A stretch of 64,000 bases of DNA from Mesostigma viride (GCA_009746045.1 RPFO01000065.1:8122741-8186740), one strand, 5' to 3'. Numbered from the stretch's first letter, positions 21,801 through 34,208 are shown. The notes: generated by a model from the letters alone, not told the origin. Numbers and translations are program-made.

Positions 21801-22833
21801 TGATGTCCGCCTAGAAGCGAATCGTGCAGCTCGTGAAGCAAGGCGGCCCTACAAAGCTCCGGGACATACAGCCGCCATTCCTCCGGCTGGATGCTCACGA
21901 ACAGGCGTCCATCCTGGAACTTGCAAGGGTAGGCACCCATCTGCTGGGGATGTGCCCGGATGGCTTCAAGCGCCGCTTCCTCCGTGACCGTGAAACGACT
22001 GATCATCGTCTCCAGGTCCGACGTGACTGTGAACGCGTCCGCGGCCGGTTCTGTCTCCGCGCTCGCCTGGTTGACGAATTCGGAGAAGACTGTGGGCGGG
22101 CCGATCGGCTGAAGCTGAAAAATTCCCTGGGGCGGCACCACATGACTAAGGGGCATGCGCATATGCGATCCCTCCCCCTCCCCGGGGGCGTCCACGTCCT
22201 CGTGGGCACTCGTCTCCTCCAAGAGAGGTGACAAGTCATCGCTGGTGGTATGTCCCAGATGAAACAGGTGGCGGGCCCGGGGAGACCGTGGCTCCGCGCC
22301 GTAGGCGGTCCCCGGGGCGGCCACTGGGACGCAAGTGGTATGAAGCACATCCATGTCCTCATAGAACCAATAGTCCGCCCGTCGCGAAAGGGCGTCTGGC
22401 ACCACGTTGTCCGCGCCCTTGACGTATTGGATCTTGAATGGCGCAAACTGTGACAAGTACTCCATCCACCGCGCTTGGCGGGGCGTCAGGTTGGGCTGCA
22501 CCAGGAGGTGGGTGAGCGGCCGGTGGTCGGTGTGGATCACCAGGCGGTGGGGGTCGAGATCCCCCTGCTCACTAATGGCCACCGAAAACTGGGCCCCCAG
22601 AAGATGATGACGCCACGTGTGGCAGCTGTAGACTACTGCCAGAAGCTCGATCTGCTGATGCACTGGGTAATTCCGTTCCGCCGGAATCATTGTGCGTGAG
22701 ATATACTCGATGGGCTGAAGACCCTTGCCTTGGTCCTGCAGGAGGACACCCCCGATGGCCACCTTGCTGGCGTCCGTAGCCACGACGAAAGGAAGGGCCG
22801 GGTCCGGCAGGATAAGGACTGGCGCTGTGGTGA
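21764..22833 (-). CDS. Gypsy RNase H and linker
   Basis: The sequence continues directly from the RT half on the far side of the Copia-like insertion: removing that insert with one GGTGG copy restores the frame. Visible motifs are VVATDASKVAIGGVL (first catalytic Asp), NYPVHQQIELLAVVYSCHTW (Glu), VIHTDHRPLTHLL (Asp) and VKGADNVVPDALSRR (final Asp). This is the standard Ty3/Gypsy RNase H. It is followed by an acidic linker and the start of the integrase zinc motif. It degrades the RNA strand of the RNA/DNA hybrid during reverse transcription. Confidence 0.93.
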
Positions 22834-24470
22834 GGTGGAGTTAACGTAAAGGATTTACGTTAGATGGATAGAGATTGTTACGCTCTTTCCAACGGCACCT
22901 TGAACGCCTCATTTGGTTAACCCCTAAATGGGCAGAAATACTGCCGATGCATCGGCTGTAACTTCACAATTTTGCAAACCAGATGCCATCCAACCCACCC
23001 ATATCCAATGGCTGTCCTTGGGGGCCAAGCATGTCCATGAGTTGCCCTTCGGGTTGGTATATCACAACCTTACATATATGCAGGGTAGGCCATGTATAAC
23101 TGCCGTCAAAGTCAGGGGGGTCAAGACGAGCGTTTTCATTTTTGGTAGAATGTGCATTTTGAATTATGTTGTAAGAGCTAGGCACCTACCACTTCAGGGA
23201 TGATAAACAATTAGTTGCTGAACAGTTTGAGCCATTGGGGTCATCATTTGGGTGGGTATACCAGCAGTTACACCCAGTACAGCCCATAGGGGTACCGTTG
23301 GTAAAAAGCAACCAAGGGGGTAGGAGTGGGCATACTACCTACTAATACCTACTAATATGGCCCCCAACCATGCCACACAATACATTTCCATTCCACAATG
23401 ATGGGGAAACATAACTGCATCATCACACTGCCCTTACATGGCACCTATGTGCAGGTGCCACCTTGTCCATGCACGTAGGTAACGTGGTACGGATACCCTA
23501 CGCAAGGCATGCATTCTAGGAGGCAGCCACCAACAAACTAGTGATTTTAAGCCTATTTCAGCTTGCCCTAGCAAGAATAAACTAGGCCTAAGCTGCTATA
23601 GCTTTCCAGGTGATGGCCAGCACACCTGGTGTCACATGCTGACAATGGGAAGCTTCTACTCACCGGTTACATGCTTGATGATGCCACAGAGACCAGCCAA
23701 CTGCCTCACACTCATGCAATATGTGTGTGGGAAATGTATAACAAACATATATGGAGGTATTCAAACCCATACAGCCTCTTAAACTTATCACCATCACCCT
23801 GTGGCAGGTCAACTGACTGAGGGAAGCATCTAAGAAGGGTGTTTTAGAAAGGGGCCAGGCCAGGGTCAAGAAAGAGCATGAATAATGCAAAAAGAATGTG
23901 CTACACAAGCTAGAACGTATATATAAACGTCAAACATCGATAGGAAAACGATGCTTAAGCTTTACCAGGCATGGATGGCGTTACCTTGGCCCAGGCGGTG
24001 GCCGCAAAATGGCGCATTTCGGCACACCAAAGTTGTGCAGCATGGTCGCTGGATTCGGCGATTTCTGGCCACCCTTGCACGTTTACGACTACCATGTATC
24101 ATAAAAAGTACAAAGAAACCAATATATCCTTTAAAATACGCCGGAAAGGTATTGCTGTCAACGTTTCTATCGTCCGGCCTGATCGCAGTTTTTTCCAGCA
24201 AGAACGCTGCCGACACCTATCAAATGGCATTCCCGCGAACCAAAAATTGGCCTGTATCATCTTTAGGACGTATAAAATCAATTTCCTGACTTTGGTCAGA
24301 AAATTCGAACGAAAACGTAAATGCCATGCGTGGGCGCAAGCCGCCATGGCCAGGTCGTCGTTTTCCGGAATGCACGTTGTACGCGAAAAAGTACCCTGAC
24401 CCCTTGTACTTTGACCGGCCAGAACACCTCTATAACTTTGTCAGAAGTATGCAAACCCTAGTACCATGCT

Positions 24471-25880
24471 GTGACAAGAAAAAAGTGGGGGAGGGGGGGC
24501 TATCGCCCCCCCTCCCCGACTTGAGAGGACGTGACTCGCCGCTAGCGGCCCAGAGGCCGATAGTCGACCTTCTGGGCGCCAACCGCACCGGCCCGCGCGA
24601 CGCGCCAAGACCCTTCCACGGAGGACGCGCGAGCGGACGATTCCGACCGGGACGAACCGCCGCCGTGCGCCACGCGCAACGGACCCTTCCCCGTCAACAC
24701 CGTGGAAGCTCTCCGAGCGTGAGATACTTGAAAATTTCGTCACGTTCGTATCGAAATTAAAATTTCTGACAAATTTGTCAGCTCGGACTTAACCACAATG
24801 AATTTGAGCATACCATTCGATACAACAATGATATTTCGGCGTCAGATACTTGGAAATTTCGTTACGTTCGTATCGCCAGTGAAATTCTGACAAATTTCTC
24901 CGCTCGGACTGAACCACAATGAATTTCAGCATAGCATGCGATATACTTTAGAGATATTTCGGTGGAAGATACTTGGAAATTTCGTTACGTTCGTATTGCC
25001 ATTGAAAATGTGCCAAATTTCGGCCTGAACAATTTCACCCCACCCTGACTGAACGCCTGTTAGGCTCTGAACCTTCCACCCGTCCTGAAAATTGGATCCA
25101 TCCGTTCAGAAAATCGCATTCTACATTTTTCGAACTGAACATACCGTCGTCTTACCGTTCTGAAATTTATCGACTCCTTATGTAAACTACTCGACCATTA
25201 AGTAGGCGTTCTTGTGCGCCAGCTCGTATCCTCTACTAAATTCTACAAAGGCCTGGGATGTTTGGGAGAGATTGGTTCGCGACTTTTTGTTTGACGATTA
25301 AAAAAGTCAAAGCGCCGTACCGTCCTGAGGCCGCGCGGATTGGCGAGACGCCCCACCTGCCCGCGAAACCCTGAACGTGTTCAGCGTTTCAGCACCCGTT
25401 CAGAATACCTCAGACTCGATCTCCAAGGTTTGGGGATTTTCTTTGTACTACGCGATTGGCCATCTCGCTACGGTCCTGGACGGCGTCCGCTCCCGCGCTA
25501 GGGGGCGCGGGGGACGGCCCCACCTTCGGCCTACGGCCGCGGCCAAAGTTTTCGGGCTTCATAAATCGTAGTTACATTAGGGGACAAGAAAAAAGTGGGG
25601 GAGGGGGGGCTATCGCCCCCCCTCCCCGACTTGAGAGGACGTGACTCGCCGCTAGCGGCCCAGAGGCCGATAGTCGACCTTCTGGGCGCCAACCGCACCG
25701 GCCCGCGCGACGCGCCAAGACCCTTCCACGGAGGACGCGCGAGCGGACGATTCCGACCGGGACGAACCGCCGCCGTGCGCCACGCGCAACGGACCCTTCC
25801 CCGTGAACACCGTGGAAGCTCTCCGAGCGTGAGATACTTGGAAATTTCGTCACGTTCGTATCGAAAATGAAATTTCTGAC
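24471..25880 (+). repeat. 1.1-kb-spaced duplicate inside TTAA element
   Basis: A block starting GACAAGAAAAAAGTGGGGGA at about 24473 recurs at about 25583 with near identity for roughly 290 bp, including a hairpin GGGGGGGCTATCGCCCCCCC. Shorter related units containing GATACTTGGAAATTTCGTTA follow at 24845, 24967, 25998 and 28638. Confidence 0.9.
24930..25578 (+). repeat. 640-bp direct repeat, copy 1
   Basis: From ATGCGATATACTTTAGAGAT to CATAAATCGTAGTTAC, a few percent diverged from copy 2 at 28606-29246. The pair flanks 3 kb containing the GCATGCGTGGG minisatellite and could be LTR-like or a segmental duplication. The ends are not TG...CA. Confidence 0.88.
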
Positions 25881-26654
25881 AAATTTGTCAGCTCGGACAG
25901 AACCACAATGAATTTCCAGGTAAATAGGTGTACGTTTATTCCAAACAACCACAATGAATTTCAGCATACCATTCGATACAACAATGATATTTCGGCGTCG
26001 GATACTTGGAAATTTCGTTACGTTCGTATCGCCAGTGAAATTCTGACAAATTTTATCCTGAACTATTTCGCATCATAACATGACTCCGTTGGGAGATCAT
26101 CATGTAGCACTGGCTAACATATTCCCTTGCTGGATGGATGGAGGTAGGTGAAGAATTAAACCTTTTTGAATGACCTTATTTGTCTAATTGTAATTGCCTA
26201 GCACAGTCTACCTAGAGGAGGGCCCTGATTGGCACAATTGTGGCCATGTACGTAATTATGCTACATGTCGTACATGATCTCCCAACTAGTCATGTTATAA
26301 TTTATTTTCATTTTAATGCTAGCATGTCTTGTTGCATGCCCTCAAAGCTAAAATTGTTTATCACATGCAGAGAGAGCCCGCACAATGAATTTCAGCGTAC
26401 CATTCATTAATTAATTATACCATGCGATATACTTTACAGATATTTCGCTGTCAAATACTTCGAAATTTGGGTACTGCTTTTTGCAAGCCAGCCATAAGGA
26501 CCAAACACTCCCATGCAAACTCCCATTTTCATCATTAATTAATATTCATTGAGTGGCAATCCTTTCATTCCTTTGTTCACACATGCACCATCCGTCATTC
26601 CCATTATTAAATTGAAAAAATTAAAACATAGCATGACTCCGTGGTGCCCACTAT

Positions 26655-27695
26655 GACTTCATGGGGGGGGCTGGCATGCTTGCGTGGGTGTGGGGGGCCT
26701 CGCATGCGTGCGTGGGTGTGGGGGGGGCTCGCATGCGTGCGTGGGTGTGGGGGGGAGTGGCATGCATGCGTGGGTGTGGTGGGGGGCTGCCATGCATGCG
26801 TGGGGTTAGGGGGGGCTGGCACGCGTGTGTGGGTTCGTGGGGTGGCTGCCATGCGTGCGTGGGTGTGTGGGGTGGCTGGCATGCGTACGTGGGTGTGGGG
26901 GGTGGCTGGCATGCATAAGTGGGTTTGTGATGGGCTGGCATGCGTGCGTGGGTTGGTGGGGTGGCTGGCATGCATGCGTGCATGTGGGGGGTCGCTGGCA
27001 TGCATGCGTGGGTTTGTGGGGTAGCTGGCATGCAGGCGTGGGTGTGGGAGGGGCTGGCATGCATGCGTGGGTGTGGGGGATGGCTGGCATGCATGCCTGC
27101 ATGTGGGGTGGGGCTGGCATGCGTGCGTGGGTGTGTGGGGGGCTCGCATGCGTGCGTGGGTGTGGGGGGGGCTCGCATGCGTGCGTGGGTGTGGGGGGGA
27201 GTGGCATGCATGCGTGGGTGTGGTGGGGGGCTGCCATGCATGCGTGGGGTTAGGGGGGGGCTGGCACGCGTGTGTGGGTTGGTGGGGTGGCTGCCATGCG
27301 TGCGTGGGTGTGTGGGGTGGCTGGCATGCGTGCGTGGGTGTGGGGGGTGGCTGGCATGCATAAGTGGGTTTGTGATGGGCTGGCATGCGTGCGTGGGTTG
27401 GTGGGGTGGCTGGCATGCATGCGTGCATGTGGGGGGTCGCTGGCATGCATGCGTGGGTTTGTGGGGTAGCTGGCATGCGGGCGTGGGTGTGGGAGGGGCT
27501 GGCATGCATGCGTGGGTGTGGGGGGTGGCTGGCATGCATGCCTGCATGTGGGGTAGGGCTGGCATGCGTGCGTGGGTGTGGGGGGGGCTGCCATGCGTGT
27601 GTCGGGGGGCTGGCATGCGTGGGTGGTTGGCGGGGGGAGTGGCATGCATGCGTGGGTGTGGTGGGGCTGGCATGCATGCGTTGGTTGACATGCCA
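26655..27695 (+). repeat. 1-kb GCATGCGTGGGTGTGGGG minisatellite with higher-order period
   Basis: Units of about 32-40 bp built on GGCTGGCATGCATGCGTGGG. Landmarks repeat at about 445-bp spacing (GCATAAGTGGGTTTGTGATG at 26911 and 27358), giving a higher-order repeat. Long ORFs on both strands (HACVGV or HPRTHASPP repeats) are by-products of the stop-free unit. Confidence 0.92.
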
Positions 27696-28605
27696 TGGAT
27701 GAAAAACGCCAAGAAGAGTATATGGCCCCGCTGCCACCAAAAATCACCTGGTTGATCAACCAAGGGGATAGCCTGCACAGTGAGACACAAACACAGCAGA
27801 CCCAGCAAAGCAAAATTCAGGTTGTAAGCGAGTGGAGATTACTTTTGACATGCTTGATGAAGAAATATATAACACACCTTCTATTGTCACACCTTCTATA
27901 AACAAATGGTTGATTGATCACCTTATACACCACGTAAACATGCTACCAGACGCGCTCTTCAGTCCAGTCAAAATCCACGTGCGAAGCAAGTCAGCTTACG
28001 CAGAAAGCACCATGAATGTCAGCCAGTACAGCAGTAAATGACGCCCCAAACCCGTGACCAGGCAAGCATCCAGAGGGGCTTTCACCGCCCAGTATATTCC
28101 AGAAAAAAGCATCACAGATCCTTGGGCAACGGACGTTCACACAGGACATGCGAAGGACCATGAAGATGGCGTCCTGCACGGCTAAGAAAATAAAACGCAG
28201 ACCCTTGCTACGCTATGTCTTTGCTGCGACTAGGTGGATTCGGCGAAATGGAAAGAACGCAACCATGAAAATGCATCAGAAAGAGAGCAGGTACTACCCC
28301 GGTCATCGAAACAAACGCCTCACCATCGGCATCGCCGGTTACGTCCCGTGGCAAAAAATCCAGCGTTCTTTCCAATATGATGTGGCGACAGCAGAAGCTC
28401 GTTGGCCACACCCCAAGCCTAAAACCATGGCTGCGCATTCCCCATCCCAATTTTCTAGCCTACGTTGCCTGCCATCGCCAGCCAGCACAAGGAAAATTGC
28501 TCGCGCAGCACGTCACTTTGTTTTTCGCCCCGAGCATGCCGCACGCTTTGCCAATAATTCCCAGTTCCCACTGCCCAGCAAGACTTTTTTCCATGCGATT
28601 ATACC

Positions 28606-29246
28606 ATGCGATATACTTTAGAGATATTTCGGTGGAAGATACTTGGAAATTTCGTTACGTTCGTATTTCCATTGAAAATGTGCCAACTTTCGGCCTGAAC
28701 CATTTCACCCCACCCTGATTGAACGCCTGTTAGGCTCTGAACCTTCCACCCGTCCTGAAAATTGGATCCATCCGTTCAGAAAATCGCATTCTATATTTTT
28801 CGAACTGCACATACCGTCGTTCCACCGTTGTGAAATTTATCGACTCCTTATTTAAACTACTCGACCATTAAGTAGGCGTTCTTGTGCGCCAGCTCGTATC
28901 CTCTACTAAATTCTACAAAGGCCTGGGATGTTTGGGAGAGATTGGTTCGCGACTTTTTGTTTGACGATTAAAAAAGTCAACGCGCCGTACCGTCCTGAGG
29001 CCGCGCGGATTGGCGAGACGCCCCACCTGCCCGCGAAAGTCTGAACGTGTTCAGCATTTCAGCACCCGTTCAGAATACCTCAGACTCGATCTCCAAGGTT
29101 TGGGGATTTTCTTTGTACTACGCGATTGGCCATCTCGCAACGGTCCTGGACGTCGTCCGCTCCCGCGCTAGGGGGCGCGGGGGACGGCCCCACCTTCGGC
29201 CTACGGCCGCGGCCAAAGTTTTCGGGCGTCATAAATCGTAGTTACT
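28606..29246 (+). repeat. 640-bp direct repeat, copy 2
   Basis: Partner of 24930-25578, ending just before the 3' part of the TTAA element. Confidence 0.88.
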
Positions 29247-29965
29247 AGTAGGGGAGGAAAATTATAAACTTTCATTCTTCTCAGCTAAACGTTTCCTAAT
29301 TCTCAATAGTTTTCGCGGCATTTGGTCCCCCGAGAAGGGGCCGACGTGTCGGCTGTAACTCAGTTTTAGGCGGAAAATCGGCAGCCAGACCATTTAGGGG
29401 TTAAGGAACGTAAAAGTTATGACGTTTCCTAGGCTGTGCCGACAGTACCCGGCGCGCCACTGTGGGCGCGTACGGACACAGGATGTACAAGTGTCACTTT
29501 GATAGTCCGCAGGACGTTGACAGGACTTGTACAGGACTTGATGGTCAATTGATAGGTAGGCGCACTGTAGCGCGCCAGGACCTATGAGACAATTGATGCT
29601 GACTAGTGTACGGATAGGTCCACAGGACTAGCCGTATGGACAATTGATAGATCTGCGCGCCAAAGGCGTGCCAGAGTCTGTGTAATCAATTGATTGACAG
29701 TTCAGCTGTGACAGTGCAGCTGAATACTTGGACGCGTCCCTAGCAAGCTATATGTGTGACTTGGTCGCACCGGGACGCTAGCTCTTGCGTGCACGCTCTC
29801 TTGGCATAACGACCCTGTCGTCTGTGCTACGTGCAGTCTCGGACTTGACGTGACTTACGTCTGGGTTTGCTCATTATAATAAAGGCAACTTTCCTGCAAG
29901 AGCCATGGATTCCCTCGGTGGTAAACTCTCATTCAACTCGTATTACAATCTTCGTACCAAGAAAA

Positions 29966-30751
29966 ATGCCGGACTCGATGGAGTTCCGCATTCCGAGGGA
30001 TTCTGAAATTTTGGGCAGTCCAGCGGACATCGCCGAATCTCCGGCTGGTCCTTCGACGACTCCTGTTCGTGAAGATCGTCCGGTTCTTAATCCGGCGTGG
30101 CAGCGTGTTGTTGACCAGGCGGTAGCGTCCAGTGCGGAGCTACGCGCTCAGCAGCAGGCACTGCTGCAAAACCTACGACTGCCGCCCCCGCCTCCGCAAC
30201 CTTCGATTGTTTCGGGGTTTCGCGATCACCTTGATTCCATTCGAGCTTTGCTCGCGGACTTCGAGGTCCATACCCGGGCGGGGTTGCAAGCGCCCAGCGC
30301 GGTTGCCGAGGTCTCTGAGGAGATCGACAACGCGGTTTCATCGCTTACAGGTTACCAGCGCAATCTCGCTAACTGGCTGTCGGTTCGTTCGGGCGTCATT
30401 CCGACGATTACGACCAACCTGTTTCAAGACCTTGCGATTCTGCAGTTGCTGTCGCGAGGCTTCCGGACGCGTGAGCGGCAATTGCTGCTCAATCTTGTCG
30501 CGTTCTTGTCTGCATTGCGAGAGTGGGCGCCGGACGGGTGGGATTTTCTAACGATTCTTACCAACCCGCTCCGCATCGTCACCCGCCGCCGTCGTCGCCG
30601 CATTGATCCGGTGACGGGACGTCGGTTGGACCCCATCGTCATCGAAACTCCGGTGACGATTGAGGTTGGGCAAGGCCAGGAGGCGCCTGCGCCTGTCGCC
30701 AACGATCCAATTTACGACTACGACTACTGCGATTTTCGTGGTCTCGACTGA
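29966..30751 (+). CDS. Copia-like element ORF1, upstream of gag
   Basis: An ORF of 261 codons from ATG 29966 (MPDSMEFRIPRDSEILG), 28 bases past the LTR, to TGA 30749-30751; an in-frame start at 29867 would lie inside the LTR. It has a Pro-rich N-terminus, a long helical middle (LDSIRALLADFEVHTRAG, NLFQDLAILQLLSRGF, QLLLNLVAFLSALREW) and a basic patch RRRRRRIDPVTGRR near the C-terminus. It lies in a different frame from gag, with a 123-bp gap. It resembles no domain I know. The helical and basic make-up would suit an RNA-binding or capsid-type protein, which is inference only. Standard Copia elements lack an ORF here. Confidence 0.65.
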   Translation: MPDSMEFRIPRDSEILGSPADIAESPAGPSTTPVREDRPVLNPAWQRVVDQAVASSAELRAQQQALLQNLRLPPPPPQPSIVSGFRDHLDSIRALLADFEVHTRAGLQAPSAVAEVSEEIDNAVSSLTGYQRNLANWLSVRSGVIPTITTNLFQDLAILQLLSRGFRTRERQLLLNLVAFLSALREWAPDGWDFLTILTNPLRIVTRRRRRRIDPVTGRRLDPIVIETPVTIEVGQGQEAPAPVANDPIYDYDYCDFRGLD

Positions 30752-30874
30752 ATTCGGCATGGTGGCGCGGTCGGCACCGGGGCAGGCGGCTTTTTGACAG
30801 ATTGTACATATCTACCTGTCTTTTTGTTTTCCAGCTGCTTAGCTCAGGGCCATACACAGCTAGTGTAGTTTACC

Positions 30875-33800
30875 ATGGCTGAGGGACGCCGTGGCAAGGG
30901 CCTAGCCAGTGGGAATAATAATGGGGGTGCTGGTAGCGGGACCGCTCACGTAGATGACGTGGGGGTTACCGGCGAGATTACCAATGTGCCTATTAATAAT
31001 AATACACATGCTGTCTCTGGATATGATCTCACCACACAGGGTCTCCTTATTGTTAATCAGCTGCAACCTGTCACTTCAGACTCAAAGCCAAAGCAGGCAG
31101 AGGAGTTTGTGGAAGGACTAGAGGGGTTTCCAAGCTTGTACGGAGGTACAAACTATTATCAGATCTGGATAGGCAGCCAGACTTTTGGCAAGTGCACAGA
31201 TCAGATTAACCCTTGGATCGTGTCCAACTCGCCACTACAAATAGGGGCCAGTTGCACTTTGTAAGATAATGCCCACAAACCAACCTAAAAACAATTTTAC
31301 TGTCCATACTTGGACCAAAGCCCACACATATATTGATTTAAATGGGGGTCATGTCATTGGTCATGTTGCAATGTCCTATGGGTGCTAAATATAGCACCAC
31401 CCTCAGGGGGGTGCGCGAGTGCGAAAAAAAACACATGTATTCTGCATTATTACACCTGAAAACAATTCCGTTGCTCCCAATATTTTTCAGGCAGTTGCTT
31501 GGGTAGCCAGGCATGGCTTCTGAACACTGACATCATGGGTTGTCCCAGGGACCCAGCTGCACTATCTAAAAATAACTGGCCACTACAAATAGGGTCCAGT
31601 TTGGCTGGTGACATTACAACTCAGAATTCTTATCCCATAGCAACAAAAAACATCATTGATGATCAAACATGCATTATATAATCGATTTCAGCCTGCAGAA
31701 CATCCATAACAGCAATTAAACATAGGTAGCCATGCCAATGCACAGTCACATTCGTGCGTATCATGGCATTAGAAGGCCAAAGACTACCCACCACACAAAC
31801 CTACCACATGCACGGTTTTTCTAACATGCCAATGCTAGACTAAATGAGGTAAAGTAAGCCTACATCATTGGCAATGCTACTGTAGCTCCTCATATGCTGG
31901 GCTTCATCATATTGGCTGCTAACTGGCTATGGGGCGACAACTCGGCACTAAGAGGCATTACAACGGTAGGTGTGAACATGGTGCTTGTTACTTGCAGGGT
32001 AATGCTCAAAATGATCACTAACACGCAGCTTGAACTATATACTTCATGATGTTGTAAAGAAAACACCACCATGTGGTGGCTACCAATGTCTACTAGCAGG
32101 TATACTGTGCCAAGGCCCAAATGCATGCATAGCAAGGGTGTGCAAGGGGCTACGTAACCCATGCATCCACAACATAAGAAATGACCTCCATATGCTTGCC
32201 TAAGGTGAAAACACACAGAGACACTGCATTGACCTTCTTTTGTATGCAAGCAAGGCACTGGGGACTCCACAGGTGTTACATGAAGACAGATGGGGTGGCT
32301 GCACAACTGCATTACAAACAAAGCCAAAAGGCTAACAAAAAACTGGCCAGGACACCATCTTTCTGAGTAATTTAGGCTGTGCAAACCATCTTGATACCAT
32401 ATAGAACTTATTTGCATGTAACAAAATTCCTTATTAGAGTATATTTGGTACAGACGCAGCCAATCCTGAACAAAACGGATGAAAATCTGACCGTAATGGT
32501 TGTGCGCAACCACTACCACAAACCATTACAGAAAAGTGGTAAAGAAGCGACTTTGACATCCCAAACCTTCGACAATGAGTCCTAGATTACTTACCGAATG
32601 ATAGGACGACTTAACCTTGTCGACGGTAACCGCAGGGACACTAAACTGCGCCAGGTCAAAACCGCAAAAATAAGGCTAACGGACAGCTAGCAAGCTGACG
32701 ACAGGACCGATGCGTTGAGACTTTCCTGGCCCACGACACTAATGAAATATTCGAAATACATCGTAAGAAATGTACTCGATGAGAAATATTCAGTGACAAA
32801 GCCGCTTATAACAAGTGCTAGCTTCATCGTCACTCCCGTCACAATAAACGCGCATTGACGCAGTAAAACCCAGTCCAAGATGATTGCGCGAAGCCGTAGT
32901 TGTTGCGCGACTGCGGCTATAGCATCTTTATAACGTATAAATCATGCCTACAAAATTTGGAACGAATCCATGCATCGATGCTCCTACACCAATCAGTTTT
33001 CTGCACCGCCATAGCCTCGAATTTGCATGTACGTAATTATTTTACATTCACTTTCGTCCCGGTGGACCTGGGTACCCCCTGTACTTTGGCCCTGAATTAG
33101 TCCCTGTAAACCTGGTCTGAACATAGTGATGTCCGGTATCAGGGCGTAGAACACATCTAGCTCTAGCAGCAGACCTAAAAATATCACGGAAATGTCTACT
33201 GGCATTCGCGCCGCGCCGCTTCCCATCTGTCCCCTATTCGTAGGGGCGAGTTGAACTGGCCACTATAAATAGGGGACAGCACGATCCAAGGGTTAAAGAC
33301 CTCACTAGAGAGTGCAAGAAGGCCAACAAGGCCTGGGCAGTCTACGTGGCAGAGCTGAAGGAGCTGCTAGAGGATCAACGGAAGAAAGTGGGGATCCATT
33401 GGCAGGATAAATACCAAGGGTGGGAGGTTAAGGGAGACCTTATCCAGAACTTCCTCAATTATTGTAAAATGGTTGAGGAGGGCAGGGCTCACGGCTTCAA
33501 TGTCGCTGACAGCATAGCCCTGACAAACTGGCTCAAGGTTTCTGGGCTGGACAAGGCAACACGTGGCTCTTTAAAGGTCATGTGTGCCCCACACTCTACC
33601 CTCAAGGCCTACAAGGTCATAATCAAACAAGCACTCGAGGCAGAGGAGCTGTTTGAGGGTGGAATGCCAGCTGTGAAGGCTACCCACGCAGGTGGGCGTG
33701 CCCAGGGGGGCTCCAAGACGTCTGAGGCTGACAGAAGCCAAGGAGGACGTGGGGGCAACCACAACAAGCGGAAGGCCAACCATTCACCCGACCCTGACGG

Positions 33801-34068
33801 GCAATCACATGCCAAGTCGGTGTTCAGGAGGGTGGGTGGTAAGCCCAGGCAGGGTAACGCGCCTGACAACGGGGGAGGAGGCCAGGGCAAGTCAAAGATC
33901 CAGTGCTACCTGTGCAAGGGGTGGGGGCACATCAAGAAGGAGTGTCCCAGCTTCAAGAAGACCCAGGGCCAGGGCAGCAACAAGAAAAACAACAACAAGA
34001 ACAACAACAAGTCCCAGGCAGGCCAGCCTTCAAAGGGCAGTCAGCAAGAAGACAACAAGGAGCAGTGA
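30875..34068 (+). pseudogene. Copia-like gag, interrupted by TTAA element
   Basis: The coding parts are 30875-31209 and 33297-34068; the 2083-bp insert with one TTAA copy separates them. Without it the frame is continuous (CTDQIK then DLTREC), giving about 368 codons. The N-terminus is MAEGRRGKGLASGNNNGG. The middle is helical, Gag-like (GDLIQNFLNYCKMVEEGRAH, LKAYKVIIKQALEAEELFE). Near the C-terminus is a CCHC zinc knuckle, CYLCKGWGHIKKEC (C-X2-C-X4-H-X4-C), followed by an Asn/Lys-rich tail and stop 34066-34068. Gag packages the element RNA. The original gene was probably intact before the insertion. Confidence 0.85.
31210..33292. mobile_element. 2.1-kb piggyBac-type non-autonomous element in gag
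   Basis: Flanked by TTAA (31206-31209, 33293-33296), with a 13-bp perfect terminal inverted repeat CCCTTGGATCGTG. A subterminal word GGCCACTATAAATAGGGG or close variant occurs at about 31231, 31579 and 33259 in the same orientation and contains a TATA-like core. No transposase is recognised; a 209-codon Cys-rich minus-strand ORF (32519-31890) shows no family motif. Its ends differ from the larger TTAA element at 22921-29400, so it is a second family. Confidence 0.88.
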
Positions 34069-34208
34069 CTGTCTGAGGCAACCCCTACACACCTTAATTC
34101 ACCCAAGGGGAGGCCAGGTGCTCCAATGCAGATTTTATATCTGGGCAACAAGAGGGTGATCTCCAGGTTCATGGTGGCCCCAGGTCACCTGGAGAGGTAC
34201 AGGTTCCT

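Larger units (their letters stand above)
22921..29400. mobile_element. 6.5-kb piggyBac-type non-autonomous element (TTAA)
   Basis: It is flanked by TTAA on both sides (22917-22920, 29401-29404). The ends are inverted repeats CCCCTAAATGG, matching the piggyBac signature of TTAA target plus C-rich ends. Subterminal palindromes CCGATGCATCGG (22944) and CCGACGTGTCGG (29341) are each followed by CTGTAACT in the same orientation. Inside are internal duplications and a minisatellite but no recognisable DDD transposase, so it is probably mobilised in trans. It is large for a non-autonomous element and may have accumulated other repeats. Confidence 0.85.
22839..29938 (+). repeat. Copia-like 5' LTR, split by TTAA element
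   Basis: The LTR pieces are 22839-22920 and 29405-29938, together 616 bp, the same length as the 3' LTR. The gap is the TTAA-flanked element 22921-29400 plus the duplicated TTAA. The sequence CATTATAATAAAGG near the LTR end (about 29872) resembles a TATA box, but its use is unproven. Confidence 0.95.

Noticed and set aside
26607-27813. Long His/Pro/Cys-rich ORFs on both strands
   Set aside because: By-products of the GCATGCGTGGG minisatellite, which lacks stops in several frames.
31890-32519. Transposase gene in the 2.1-kb TTAA element
   Set aside because: The 209-codon ORF shows no DDD-transposase motif or piggyBac C-terminal pattern that I recognise.
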